Assembly: GCA_964595625.1 (NCBI GenBank)
Contig: CAZQQU010000007.1
Coordinates: 50,778-114,777, forward strand
DNA length: 64,000 nucleotides
From: CAZQQU01 sp964595625
Lineage (GTDB): Bacteria > Bacteroidota > Bacteroidia > Flavobacteriales > Flavobacteriaceae
Direction: 5' to 3'
In this document: one piece after another, positions 7,612-17,421 of the stretch
Layout: each line of letters begins with the position of its first letter
Position numbering within the stretch: the first letter of the stretch is position 1
Program-made: the position numbers and the translations under genes
Notes under the pieces: generated by a model
What the model was told of the DNA's origin: nothing
The model's database searches: none
The model's input: the letters and a program-made list of their open reading frames with translations, nothing else

Positions 7612-9654
7612 ATGAAGAGGATTACATTTAAAAGATCGCATTCCACAGCGCGCAAAATCGAAGAATTATTCCAAAAATTCTTAGCCAAAGAAATCGATAA
7701 TCAATCGACCGATTTAACCTTATTAGTTGATTTAGTAAAAATAATTCGCCCTTATCGAGTAAACAAAAAAACTTCGGTTAGCATTAAACCATTACTGGAT
7801 TTTTTAAAGAACAATGAAAAAGAAAGGGTGTGGTTTTCAGAATATCTTAAAACCTTGTTGTCCAACCGGCGTTTTAGTCGGATGATTTCGGATGCTGGAA
7901 TTTTACAGGATTCCGATTTTATGTATGAAGTAAGAAAACGACTCTGGGCCAAACTACTGCCCTACCAACCCGAAAAAGACACTTACGAATACATTTTAAA
8001 TCAAGTATTTTACATACATTCAGATATTATTTGGGTGCGTTCCATACCGCAGGAAGAGCTCATCGAATTATTTGGCTTACTCGAATTTTATGATATCTAT
8101 AGTCATACCGAAAAAAGTTCTACCCTAAAAGAACTTATCAACTCCATTGGTTTAATAACACAACGTATGAGTGGTAGAGCCATGGAAAGTGCCATCATTA
8201 GGATGGTTCCGGAGTACACCCACCTTGAAAGTCCCTTCTTAGCTTTAGAAAACGAATTTAGACTGATTGAGGAAGATATCATTAATGGCGAATTAAAATA
8301 TATTACCGAGAACGACCAAGCCACCAAACAACTGAGAATACTACACAAGCAATGTTTGGATTTTGTGAGCCAAGCTTTTAAAAACAGTTCCAAATACGGT
8401 ATTTCATTGAAAGTCAATCAGGGCTTACTACGCCTGCGACAACAGCTACAGCGTTTTGAATTGCTTGTTTCTTTGATAATAATTAAAAAAAATAAAAGCG
8501 AACAGTCAAAAATTGCCAATTCAATTCAATTAGCTCTTCAGCTGATTGAATACAACTGTTATAAATACAACGTGACGGGCCTGATTAAAGAAAGTACCCA
8601 ATTGATTTCGTATGAAATCACCCAACACACAGCCAAAACCGGTGAACACTACATAACCAGTAGCGCCCAAGAATATTGGCGGATGTTCAAAACGGCCATG
8701 GGAGCAGGTATTATTGTAGGCTTCATGTGTATTTTTAAAGTATATGCCCACCATACCGAAACCAGCGATTTTGGCCATGCGTTTTTGTATAGCTTAAATT
8801 ATGCTTTTGGTTTTGTGATGATTTATTTGATGGGCTTTACGCTGGCCACCAAACAACCGGCTATGACTGCCACTACGATTATTTCTACCATTGAAAATGG
8901 CAGAAAACAAAACATAGAAACTGGTGAAAAACACATTGCCTTTGCCAAATTTTTCGCCCAATTAATTCGTTCACAATTTATTGCTTTTATTGGAAACGTT
9001 ATTTTAGCCTTCCCGGTGGCTCTACTTATCGTTTGGGGAATTGATTATTTTACCGGTGAAAATATTGTCGCCAATGAATGGCAAACCATGCTCCAAGACG
9101 CCAGCCCCATCCACTCCAAGGCGCTATTTCACGCCGGGATTGCCGGAATTTTCTTATTCCTTTCGGGAATTATATCCGGAAATGTATCAAACAGTAATAA
9201 ACACAATCAGGTGTATTATAGAATTCAAGAACATCCCTGGTTAAAAAACTATCTCGGAATCAAAAAAACCACTCAGTTTGCTCGTTGGTTTGAAAACAGA
9301 TGGCCCGGTATCATTTCCAATATTTGGTTTGGGGTTTTTATGGGCACTTGTGGTATTATTGGTGCGTTTTTAGGATTGGACCTAGACATTCGGCACATCA
9401 CCTTTGTCAGTGGTAACTATGCCTTGGGTATTTACGGCTCTGGATTTACTGCTGAAATAGGCTTGCTATTCTGGGCGTTTATTGGGATTTGGTTAGTCGG
9501 GTTTATGAACTTTACAGTGAGCTTCGGATTGTCCCTGCTCCTGGCCTTCCGGTCTAGGAACATTCCTTTTAGAGAAACCATAGATTTAGCTAAATCTACT
9601 TGGAATTATTTCAAAAGCTTTCCTTTAGAATTCATATTACCGCAGAAAAACTAA
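7612..9654 (+). CDS. Gcr-family membrane protein (annotated site-specific recombinase)
   Basis: This 680-residue protein matches the family usually labelled 'site-specific recombinase' (Gcr, SpecificRecomb domain). The first ~350 residues are soluble and helix-rich. The last ~330 hold about seven or eight hydrophobic segments (for example around GAGIIVGFMCIFKVYAHH and FGFVMIYLMGFTLA). No serine- or tyrosine-recombinase catalytic motif is visible, and a multi-pass membrane protein is an unlikely recombinase, so the family name should not be taken as a function. It follows manC by 11 bases and is probably co-transcribed with it. Confidence 0.8.
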   Translation: MKRITFKRSHSTARKIEELFQKFLAKEIDNQSTDLTLLVDLVKIIRPYRVNKKTSVSIKPLLDFLKNNEKERVWFSEYLKTLLSNRRFSRMISDAGILQDSDFMYEVRKRLWAKLLPYQPEKDTYEYILNQVFYIHSDIIWVRSIPQEELIELFGLLEFYDIYSHTEKSSTLKELINSIGLITQRMSGRAMESAIIRMVPEYTHLESPFLALENEFRLIEEDIINGELKYITENDQATKQLRILHKQCLDFVSQAFKNSSKYGISLKVNQGLLRLRQQLQRFELLVSLIIIKKNKSEQSKIANSIQLALQLIEYNCYKYNVTGLIKESTQLISYEITQHTAKTGEHYITSSAQEYWRMFKTAMGAGIIVGFMCIFKVYAHHTETSDFGHAFLYSLNYAFGFVMIYLMGFTLATKQPAMTATTIISTIENGRKQNIETGEKHIAFAKFFAQLIRSQFIAFIGNVILAFPVALLIVWGIDYFTGENIVANEWQTMLQDASPIHSKALFHAGIAGIFLFLSGIISGNVSNSNKHNQVYYRIQEHPWLKNYLGIKKTTQFARWFENRWPGIISNIWFGVFMGTCGIIGAFLGLDLDIRHITFVSGNYALGIYGSGFTAEIGLLFWAFIGIWLVGFMNFTVSFGLSLLLAFRSRNIPFRETIDLAKSTWNYFKSFPLEFILPQKN

Positions 9655-9723
9655 TTTTTTTTTGCAAAAAAATTTTTAGCCTTTTTATATAATTGTATAT
9701 TAGGGGAATCAATTGCATGGAAT

Positions 9724-11940
9724 ATGATGTTATCTATAGCCGAGTTATCCTTTCCCTTAAAAGACCCCGTATTATTATTTTCTCTGATATTATTTATCAT
9801 CCTTTTTGCTCCCATACTTCTTAATAAACTCAAAATACCTCACCTCATCGGATTGATTATAGCCGGAGCTATTATTGGCCCCAACGGTTTTCATATCATG
9901 GATAGAGATAGTAGTATAGTGCTCTTTGGTACGGTGGGTTTGCTCTATATTTTGTTTATGGCCGGACTTGAAATAGACATTGTCCAGTTTAAAAAGAACA
10001 GTGGTAAGAGTATTTATTTTGGGTTAATGATTTTTATACTATCTGTAGGCTTGGGTTTTTTAGGTGCGTATTATTTGTTGGATTATAAATCGTTAACCTA
10101 TTACCCGGTAGAAACTTCGATATTGTTGGCTAGTATATTTGGTTCTCATACTCCCATTGTGTACCCCATGATTAGTAAAATGGGTATTGCAAAAAATCGT
10201 GTAGTCAATATAACTATTGGAGGGACTTTATTTACAGACATACTTGCTTTTCTAGTATTGGCCTTTATAGTAGCCATTACCTCTCCTGAATTTGGTGGAG
10301 AAATACCCTCTGAGTTTTGGTGGCGTTTATCGATTTATATTATCTTATTTGGACTCTTTGTTATGTTGGTTTTTCCCATCATAGGGCGCTGGTTTTTTAA
10401 ACGGTTTGAAGATAATATTTCCCAATACATTTTTGTGTTGGCAATGGTCTTTTTAGGGGCTTTCTTAGCCGAATTGGCCGGAATCGAGCCTATCATCGGA
10501 GCGTTTTTATCTGGTCTTGCTTTAAATCGATTAATACCTCACACCTCTCCTCTGATGAATCGCATCGAATTTGTAGGAAACGCCTTGTTTATTCCATTCT
10601 TCCTGATTGGCGTAGGTATGTTGATAGATTTTAAAGCCTTTATCAAAGATACGGAAACGTTGATTGTAGCGGTATTTATGACAGCTATGGCGTTGATTAC
10701 ACGTCAACTGGCGGCTTGGATTATGCAAAAATCATTTGGTTATACCCAGGATGAAAGAAGGGTTATGGTTGGATTGAGTAGTGCACAAGCAGCAGCAACC
10801 TTAGCTGTGGTTTTAGTGGGATATAACATCATTCTCAATCAAGAAGAAGTTGCTTTGGCGAAAGCCTATGGTCTCCACCTCGAACCGGTTAGACTTTTAG
10901 GAGAGCCTATATTAAATGGCTCGATTTTAATGATATTAATCACTTGTACAATCGCTTCATTTGTTGCCCAAAAAGGGGCTAAAAATATTGCGCTTAAAGA
11001 AGCCGCAGACACCGAACCCTCAGACGACCCGACCTATAAAGATAATATTCTCATTCCGATTAGTTCCATGGAAAATGCCGAAGAACTGGTGAACCTCAGC
11101 TTAACAATCAAATCACAAAAAAACAAAAGTGGTTTGTTTGCCATGCATGTGGTTAGTACGGTTAATGGAGGCGGTGCTGATGAAAAAAATGCCCGCAAAA
11201 TACTAGAACACGCCGTAATTACCGCTGCCGCTGGTGATACCACCTTACGGGAGGTTTTGCGGTACGACCTGAACACAATCAACGGAATTAGCGGAGTTGT
11301 TAAAGAACATCAAATTACCGATATCGTTTTAGGACTTACCACCAAATCAGGTTTTGGGGATTCGTTTTTAGGAGCCACCACGGAAGGAATTTTACAGCGA
11401 AACAATCACGTAACCACATTGATTTACCGCCCAGTACAACCCTTGGCTACTATCAAAAGACTACTCATCATAATTCCGGAAAATGCCGAAAAAGAAACCG
11501 GGTTTGCCAATTGGCTACTCAAAATATGGAATTTCCTTAGAAATACCGGAGCAACTGCAGTTTTCTACGGCTCCGAAACCACCCTGTCTATTGTAAGGGA
11601 GGTACAAACCAAAAATCCTATTGAGTGTACCTACAATACCTTTACCGATTGGAATGATTTTCTGATTTTGTCTAGAGATATTAAATCCAATGATAATATT
11701 ATTGTTGTAATGAGCCGCAAAGACTATATTTCTTACCATAAGAATATGGTAAAAATACCGGTGTATCTCAAAAAATATTTTGGTGAAAACAATTTTATGC
11801 TCATCTATCCGATGCAGGGTACCACTGACAACACTATGCGAAATTACAACAATCCTTCGGTATTACAGCCCGTTCAGGATAATCTAGCGCGTTTAGAAGA
11901 TTTAGGGAAGACCATTAATAATTTGTTTAAGAGAAAATAA
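9724..11940 (+). CDS. CPA2-family cation:proton antiporter with C-terminal cytosolic domain
   Basis: The 738-residue protein has about 12 membrane helices in residues 1-430, including the LKIPHLIGLIIAGAIIGPNG signature near the N-terminus and a GIEPIIGAFLSGL segment. These are features of the Na+/H+ (K+/H+) exchanger superfamily CPA2. The remaining ~300 residues are soluble and resemble two universal-stress-protein-like units, probably regulatory. Ion specificity cannot be told. Two adjacent ATG codons open the gene; either may be used. It ends five bases before the convergent Mla-like ATPase gene. Confidence 0.88.
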   Translation: MMLSIAELSFPLKDPVLLFSLILFIILFAPILLNKLKIPHLIGLIIAGAIIGPNGFHIMDRDSSIVLFGTVGLLYILFMAGLEIDIVQFKKNSGKSIYFGLMIFILSVGLGFLGAYYLLDYKSLTYYPVETSILLASIFGSHTPIVYPMISKMGIAKNRVVNITIGGTLFTDILAFLVLAFIVAITSPEFGGEIPSEFWWRLSIYIILFGLFVMLVFPIIGRWFFKRFEDNISQYIFVLAMVFLGAFLAELAGIEPIIGAFLSGLALNRLIPHTSPLMNRIEFVGNALFIPFFLIGVGMLIDFKAFIKDTETLIVAVFMTAMALITRQLAAWIMQKSFGYTQDERRVMVGLSSAQAAATLAVVLVGYNIILNQEEVALAKAYGLHLEPVRLLGEPILNGSILMILITCTIASFVAQKGAKNIALKEAADTEPSDDPTYKDNILIPISSMENAEELVNLSLTIKSQKNKSGLFAMHVVSTVNGGGADEKNARKILEHAVITAAAGDTTLREVLRYDLNTINGISGVVKEHQITDIVLGLTTKSGFGDSFLGATTEGILQRNNHVTTLIYRPVQPLATIKRLLIIIPENAEKETGFANWLLKIWNFLRNTGATAVFYGSETTLSIVREVQTKNPIECTYNTFTDWNDFLILSRDIKSNDNIIVVMSRKDYISYHKNMVKIPVYLKKYFGENNFMLIYPMQGTTDNTMRNYNNPSVLQPVQDNLARLEDLGKTINNLFKRK

Positions 11941-11945
11941 ATAGT

Positions 11946-12719
11946 TTAGGTAGCCCTGTCTTCTTGGATCTGAACTTCTCTAATTTTTTTAAATAAATCA
12001 GAAGAATACACAAAATCCACTACATCAGCATTGTCGGTTTTAAAGATTTGTGTTTTATCTCCCCGCCATACCAGTTTTCCTTTTTTAAGTAAAACGATAG
12101 TATCACCGATTTCCATGACCGAATTCATATCATGGGTATTGACCACCGTCGTGATGTTGTATTCTTGGGTTATTTCAAGTATTAAATTATCAATGACCGT
12201 AGCCGTTTTGGGGTCCAACCCCGAGTTGGGTTCATCGCAAAACAAATATTTTGGATTGTTTACGATAGCCCGGGCTATGGCCACCCGCTTTTGCATACCT
12301 CCGGATATTTCAGAGGGATATTTTTTGTTGACATTTTCGAGCTTTACCCGTTGTAAAACAAAATTTACCCGTTCCAGCATCTCCAACTTATTTTGGTTGG
12401 TAAACATACGTAACGGAAACATTACATTTTCTTCAATCGTCATAGAATCAAACAAAGCACTACCTTGAAATAACATCCCGATTTGCTTACGTAAATCCCC
12501 TTTTTCGTCCCGATTCATATCTTGAATAGCTCGATCTCCATAATAAATCTTTCCTGAATCGGTTTCAAACAATCCTAATAAACACTTTAAAAATACAGTC
12601 TTTCCACTACCGCTCTGCCCAATGATCAAATTGGTTTTTCCTTGTTCAAATTCAGTCGAAATTCCTTTCAAAACCTCTTCCGTACCAAAACTTTTATGTA
12701 TATTTTCAACGCGTATCAT
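11946..12719 (-). CDS. MlaF-like ABC transporter ATP-binding protein
   Basis: This is the ATPase of an Mla/Ttg2/Mkl-type ABC system, which moves phospholipids between the inner and outer membrane. The 257-residue protein has Walker A GQSGSGKT (34-41), signature SGGMQ (139-143) and Walker B followed by CDEPNSGLDP (161-170); the NSGLDP form is characteristic of this family. Its start overlaps the stop of the permease gene by one base (TAATG), so the two are translationally coupled. The MCE-domain substrate-binding protein expected in this system is not in the window. Confidence 0.93.
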   Translation of the reverse strand: MIRVENIHKSFGTEEVLKGISTEFEQGKTNLIIGQSGSGKTVFLKCLLGLFETDSGKIYYGDRAIQDMNRDEKGDLRKQIGMLFQGSALFDSMTIEENVMFPLRMFTNQNKLEMLERVNFVLQRVKLENVNKKYPSEISGGMQKRVAIARAIVNNPKYLFCDEPNSGLDPKTATVIDNLILEITQEYNITTVVNTHDMNSVMEIGDTIVLLKKGKLVWRGDKTQIFKTDNADVVDFVYSSDLFKKIREVQIQEDRAT

Positions 12720-13462
12720 TAGGTAAGAAATAATTGAGTGATGATATAATTAGCAAAAATAATGATGATACTAGTCCAAACAAACGAATTGGTACTAGCT
12801 TTCCCAACCTCTAAGGCTCCTCCCTTCATATAATAGCCTTGCCAAGAAGGGACCGTGGCCAGTATAAAAGCAAAAATAAAGGTCTTAAAAAGGGCATAAA
12901 AAATGTGATATGGTATAAACCCTTCCTGCAGACCCGCAATGTAGTCAGACGCACTGGCAAAACCGCCGTACACCGTAGCAGCCCAGCCCCCTGCAATGCC
13001 CAATAACATGGATAGTACGATTACAAAAGGAAAACAAAACATGGCAATGACTTTGGGATACACCAAATAATTCAACGAATTTATTCCCATGACCTCGAGG
13101 GCATCAATTTGTTCCGTAACCCGCATCGAACCAATACTCGAGGTGATATACGAACCTACTTTTCCGGCCATAATAATAGCAATAAAAGTAGGAGCAAATT
13201 CTAAAATAATAGACTGCCGGGTAGCAAAACCTATCAAACTTTTAGGCACCAACGGGTTGTCCATATTTAAAGCGGTCTGTATAGATACTACACCCCCTAC
13301 AAAAACAGAAACAAAAATTACAATACCCAACGAACTGATAATCAGGTCATTTATTTCCTTGAAAATGAGATGCCGCAACACCGAAGTTTTGGTAGGTCGA
13401 CTGAAAACCTGTTTCAGCATTAAAAAATAAGACCCGATATCATGTAAATACTGCTTGATCAT
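12719..13462 (-). CDS. MlaE-like ABC transporter permease
   Basis: This is the integral-membrane partner of the adjacent ATPase in an Mla-type lipid transport system. The 247-residue protein has five or six hydrophobic segments. It carries the family signature around EFAPTFIAIIMAGKVGS and the conserved MRVTEQIDALEVMG cytoplasmic loop, which docks the ATPase. It is the first gene of the pair. The upstream 91 bases are shared with the divergent phosphatase gene. Confidence 0.93.
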   Translation of the reverse strand: MIKQYLHDIGSYFLMLKQVFSRPTKTSVLRHLIFKEINDLIISSLGIVIFVSVFVGGVVSIQTALNMDNPLVPKSLIGFATRQSIILEFAPTFIAIIMAGKVGSYITSSIGSMRVTEQIDALEVMGINSLNYLVYPKVIAMFCFPFVIVLSMLLGIAGGWAATVYGGFASASDYIAGLQEGFIPYHIFYALFKTFIFAFILATVPSWQGYYMKGGALEVGKASTNSFVWTSIIIIFANYIITQLFLT

Positions 13463-13548
13463 TCGTAAGCTTGTAAGTGGCTAAATTAGCAAAAAAATAA
13501 TTGGCAGTGTTTTAACCTTATCCTAAAGTTTAATCTTCATTTAAATCC

Positions 13549-13556
13549 TATTTTTG
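13549..13556 (+). promoter_or_regulatory. Possible promoter -7 element of the PafA-like gene
   Basis: TATTTTTG fits TAnnTTTG and lies 21 bases before the preferred ATG at 13578. The -33 region is weak (TTTA at 13529-13532). Confidence 0.4.
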
Positions 13557-13577
13557 TATTATCCAATTGACGTTGAA

Positions 13578-15236
13578 ATGAAAAAAATTACCCCATTGCT
13601 CTTCGTATTTCTTTGTTTTCCGACTTTATTATCAACCCACTTAACCGCCCAATCGTCCTCCACTCAAGACGCACCCAAACTACTCGTCGGTATTATTGTT
13701 GACCAAATGCGTTACGATTATCTTACCCGCTTTTACAACGATTTTGGTGAAGGAGGATTTAAGAGATTGCTAAACGAGGGATTTCATTTTAAAAACAACC
13801 ATTATAATTATTTGCCTACCGATACCGCCCCGGGACACGCCTCAATTTTTACAGGTACGCCCCCGGCCGTTCACGGTATTATTGGAAACAGTTGGTTCGA
13901 CAAAATACAGAATAAAAAAGTGTATTGTGCTTCCGACGACACTGTCCAACCCGTGGGAACTACTAGCTCAGCCGGAAAAATGTCGCCCTCCCGCCTACTC
14001 ACGACCACCATTACAGATGAGTTAAAAATTGCTACCCAACGACGTGCTAAAGTGATCGGTATTGCGCTCAAAGACCGCAGTGCTATTTTTCCAGCAGGCC
14101 ATGCCGCTGATGCTGCTTATTGGTTTCGAGGTAAAGACGAAGGCAATTGGATTTCCAGTACGTATTATATGAACGAGCTTCCGCAATGGGTAAGGGATTT
14201 TAACGGTTTGCGAAATGTGGAAAGTTATATGAACCAAGTCTGGGATACCTATTACGATATAAACCGATATTCTCAATCGGATGTTGATGACGCCCCTTAC
14301 GAATTACTCTTTCAAGGAACTGAACAATCGGTATTTCCTTATGACTTAGCCCAATTACGAAAACAGAATGATAACTACGACTTAATACGATATACTCCCT
14401 TTGGGAATAACCTAACTACTGATTTTGCCATCGCCGCCCTAGAGGGCGAACAGTTAGGTCAAGATTCCATCACCGATTTTATAACCATTAGTTATTCCAG
14501 CCCGGATTATATAGGGCACCATTTTGGATCTCATTCTAAGGAAGTGCACGATAACTACATCCGCTTGGATAAAGAAATCGAACGATTACTGAATTTCTTA
14601 GACCAATATGTCGGGGTTAACCAATATACCCTTTTTCTCACCTCCGATCACGGGGTACTTCACACGCCCGGTTTTTTACAAAAATCTAAAATCCCCTCCG
14701 GCTTTTTTGATTACCAAAAGTTGACCGACTTTCTCAATGAAAAACTAATGCAGACCTATGGAACACCCCATTTAATTGCAAATATTTCCAAAGACCAAAT
14801 TTTCCTCAACCACCAACAACTACAAACCCTGGAACTCCCCTCTCAACAGGTTGAAAACACCTTAGCTTCTTTCCTACTGGAATATCCCCTCATAGAGCAA
14901 GTTTTTACTCGTAATCAACTGTTTTATCGAAATTTTGAAAAAGGTATGGGTTATTTAATCCAAAATGGTTTTCACCAAAAACGCAGTGGCGATATACTTT
15001 TTACTCTAGCGCCGGGGTATATTTCCACTTGGTACCAACCGGGAGGTACCGCTCACGGTAGCGGATACACCTACGACACACACGTGCCTCTCCTGTTCTT
15101 TGGCCAAGGCATCAAACCCGGGTTTACGTATCAAAAATCAGAAATCATAGACATTGCTCCCACGGTCTCAGCTTTGATGGGTATATCGTTCCCCAGCGGT
15201 TGCACCGGTAGTGTATTGACCGAGCTTTTTGAGTAA
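13578..15236 (+). CDS. pafA: PafA-like alkaline phosphatase
   Basis: This is a secreted alkaline-phosphatase-superfamily enzyme of the PafA type, a phosphate-irrepressible periplasmic phosphomonoesterase of Flavobacteriia. I chose the ATG at 13578 because it begins a good signal peptide (MKKITPLLFVFLCFPTLL, ending LTAQ). An ATG-less extension eight codons longer is possible but would spoil it. Metal and active-site motifs are present: IIVDQMRYDY, the likely nucleophile T83 in PTDTAPGHAS, the SSPDYIGHHFG metal loop, TSDHG and HGSGYTYDTHVP. The length (552 residues) is normal. It diverges from the Mla-like permease. Confidence 0.87.
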   Translation: MKKITPLLFVFLCFPTLLSTHLTAQSSSTQDAPKLLVGIIVDQMRYDYLTRFYNDFGEGGFKRLLNEGFHFKNNHYNYLPTDTAPGHASIFTGTPPAVHGIIGNSWFDKIQNKKVYCASDDTVQPVGTTSSAGKMSPSRLLTTTITDELKIATQRRAKVIGIALKDRSAIFPAGHAADAAYWFRGKDEGNWISSTYYMNELPQWVRDFNGLRNVESYMNQVWDTYYDINRYSQSDVDDAPYELLFQGTEQSVFPYDLAQLRKQNDNYDLIRYTPFGNNLTTDFAIAALEGEQLGQDSITDFITISYSSPDYIGHHFGSHSKEVHDNYIRLDKEIERLLNFLDQYVGVNQYTLFLTSDHGVLHTPGFLQKSKIPSGFFDYQKLTDFLNEKLMQTYGTPHLIANISKDQIFLNHQQLQTLELPSQQVENTLASFLLEYPLIEQVFTRNQLFYRNFEKGMGYLIQNGFHQKRSGDILFTLAPGYISTWYQPGGTAHGSGYTYDTHVPLLFFGQGIKPGFTYQKSEIIDIAPTVSALMGISFPSGCTGSVLTELFE

Positions 15237-15340
15237 TCGTTTTAAACGTTTTAGGATTGATTTTTGCTTTTAGTAAGCGAACTTTTTTCAGTTTTTGGTG
15301 GTAGTTCAAAACGATATTTAAAACCTCTTAAGAGTATAAT

Positions 15341-15416
15341 TCCCCCCAATGTTAGGACAGAAATAATTAAAAATTAAATGATATGATGATGTTGAAAGAG
15401 GGGGGGGTTGGGGGGA
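15341..15416. repeat. G/C-tract inverted repeat before the truncated barrel gene
   Basis: TCCCCCCAA (15341-15349) is exactly complementary to TTGGGGGGA (15408-15416). A second run of eight G lies at 15400-15407, directly before the right arm. In such an AT-rich genome this is striking. It could be a hairpin, a slippage-prone tract or a short dispersed repeat. It is also a place where assembly errors are likely. Confidence 0.6.
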
Positions 15417-15423
15417 GACTCAC

Positions 15424-16575
15424 ATGGGTAATACTAAAGGTAATAAATATTCATTTTCACTTGGAGCATCTTTAGACAACAATCCTTTTTACTCCAAATT
15501 TTCTCCACTTGAAGAATTAGATACTATACATAGAAACGACTTAACTTATAACATAAATAAAGTGTACCAATTGGGCGGATATGACTGGAAACTGAACAAA
15601 TGGACCCTTTCTCCCAGCTATTCTTTAAGCGTTATACATCAAAAATTAGAAGATAAATTGGCAAATACCACCCAGGAAAACACGGATTATATTTTTGAGC
15701 CCTCGCTAAATATCAAATATACAATTAATAAAAACTCCTCTTTAAATACAAGGATTGGATACAATCAAAATACTCTTGTACAAAAGTATTTGTTTTTAAA
15801 TCCAATCATGCTAAATAATAGATTAAGCGTATCTAATATCCCCCATTTAAATCTTCAAAAAACACAATCACTAGGTATTTCTTACGTTAACAATAACCTT
15901 AAAAAGCAGTTTCAAATAATTTCATCCATAAATTATGGTAAGAGCAAAGGCAGCTTTTTTTCAAATATGAATATTACAGAGACCTCCACATATATTGAAT
16001 ACTTTTTTGATGTAAAAGAAATGGAAAACATACAGGCACATGCGATGATATCCAAGTATTTTCCTTTTTTGGAATCTACAATCAAGTTAACTTCCAACTA
16101 TTCCTTATTTAAATATGAGAATATTGTAAACAACTCCGATTGGAGGGAAAATGTATCGCAAATGTTTAGAAATGAGTTTTTCTTTAAAACAGCCTTTGAT
16201 TTCCCAGTTAATTTTGAAAATATTTTTACTTGGTCACATAACACCACAAAAAGTCAAAACGACTTGCATTTTACCAACAATGCCATTGATAATACTTTTG
16301 CTATCATTGTAAAACCACATAAAAAATGGCAGGCTATTTTATCAACAGATTACTTTTTACCGGAACTAAACAATAAGCAAGAAGATTATGTTTTTGTGGA
16401 CACTAGAATTAGCTATCTTCCTAATAATAAATCGTTTAAATTTGGTATTTCGGCTAAAAACTTGGGTAACGAATCGCATATAGAAAAAATTACTACCACA
16501 GATATATCGACCCGTATATTTAGAACCAATCTTTTACCGCGGCATATTATGCTTAGTGCCAATTATAGTTTTTAA
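15424..16575 (+). pseudogene. 5'-truncated outer-membrane beta-barrel (OMP_b-brl_3-like) gene
   Basis: The 383-residue frame resembles only the C-terminal barrel of a TonB-dependent-receptor-like protein of the OMP_b-brl_3 type. Amphipathic strands run throughout, there is a late FGISAKNLGNESH segment, and it ends in the barrel-closing aromatic LSANYSF. No signal peptide, carboxypeptidase-regulatory domain or plug precedes it. The frame closes upstream at a TGA (15379-15381). The protein could not reach the outer membrane as it stands, so I call it a gene remnant. A GGGGGAG run 9 bases before the ATG resembles a ribosome-binding site, so translation is not excluded. Confidence 0.7.
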
Positions 16576-16627
16576 TTTTTTCCAACCCGCCAGGGTATTG
16601 CCCCACTTTTTAGAGTAAATTTACGGG

Positions 16628-16858
16628 ATGCAACCCGACAAAAATCAACTCATCGAGCTCGCACACTACAAAATGCCTTTCGGAAAGTACAAAGATTGGT
16701 ATTTGGTCGACGTACCTGAGTACTATTACGTTTGGTTTCAACAAAAAGGATTCCCTACGGGAAAATTGGGCAGGATGATGCAACAGATGTACGAAATTAA
16801 ACTCAACGGTTTAGAAGAATTAATCCACCAGGTCAAAAAACTGGGGAACTCCTACTAA
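16628..16858 (+). CDS. DUF3820 family protein
   Basis: This short soluble protein of 76 residues has the DUF3820 core: MPFGKYKDWYLVDVPEYY followed by a WFQQKGFPTGKLGRM helix. The family is widespread and was once described as a putative quorum-sensing-regulated virulence factor; its molecular function is not known. The gene is complete and lies 23 bases from the convergent YkgJ gene. Confidence 0.85.
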   Translation: MQPDKNQLIELAHYKMPFGKYKDWYLVDVPEYYYVWFQQKGFPTGKLGRMMQQMYEIKLNGLEELIHQVKKLGNSY

Positions 16859-16881
16859 TTAATTCTCCAAATCAATCCCGA

Positions 16882-17373
16882 TTATTTGTAAACCTGTTTC
16901 ATTTTTTCGACTATTTCAAAAGCTGCCGGACAAATCGCTACGTTTTTGAGAGTCAGATGACTTATTTGATGAAATTTCTTCCGGTCGGTGTGAGGGTATT
17001 CTCTACAGGCTTTCGGACGAGCTTCATACACCGAGCAGTAATTATCGGCGCCTAAAAAAACACAAGGAACACCTTGTAAGACGTAGTCGTTGTCTTCGTC
17101 TATCCGCAAGTAGTTAGCGATAAACTGTTGGGGTTTCATTTTAAGATATTTAGCCAGTCGCTCAATATCCTTATCAGTAAACAGCGGCCCAGTGGTTTTA
17201 CAACAATTGGCACATGCCAAACAGTCGATTTTAGAAAAAGTTTGATCATGCAAGGCCTGCATAGTAACATCTAAATCTCTAGGAGGTTTCTTTTTCAATT
17301 TTTGAAAAAACCTTTTGTTTTCAGCCTGTCTTTCGACAGCTTTTCCGGGCAGTTGTTGGAGTATTTTTTCCAT
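16882..17373 (-). CDS. YkgJ family cysteine-cluster protein
   Basis: The 163-residue protein carries the cysteine pattern of the YkgJ/UPF0153 family: CLACANCCKTTGP near residues 54-66, then C-VF and NYCSVYEARPKACREYPH. These cysteines probably bind zinc or an iron-sulfur cluster. The biochemical role is unknown. It follows the TIGR02757 gene by 48 bases on the same strand. A TATTTTTG element (minus strand, 17378-17385) just before the start could give it its own promoter. Confidence 0.88.
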   Translation of the reverse strand: MEKILQQLPGKAVERQAENKRFFQKLKKKPPRDLDVTMQALHDQTFSKIDCLACANCCKTTGPLFTDKDIERLAKYLKMKPQQFIANYLRIDEDNDYVLQGVPCVFLGADNYCSVYEARPKACREYPHTDRKKFHQISHLTLKNVAICPAAFEIVEKMKQVYK

Positions 17374-17421
17374 AAAACAAAAATAAAGTAGTTTTATCAG
17401 TTGTTACCGCAACAACTACAA

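Noticed and set aside
7612..9654. Gcr-like gene as evidence of an integrated element
   Set aside because: The gene is a core-type membrane protein in a housekeeping run, with no flanking repeats, tRNA or change in base composition.
15237..15340. Upstream part of the truncated barrel gene
   Set aside because: No frame in this stretch encodes a plug, a signal peptide or a regulatory domain, so the missing N-terminus is not simply frameshifted here.
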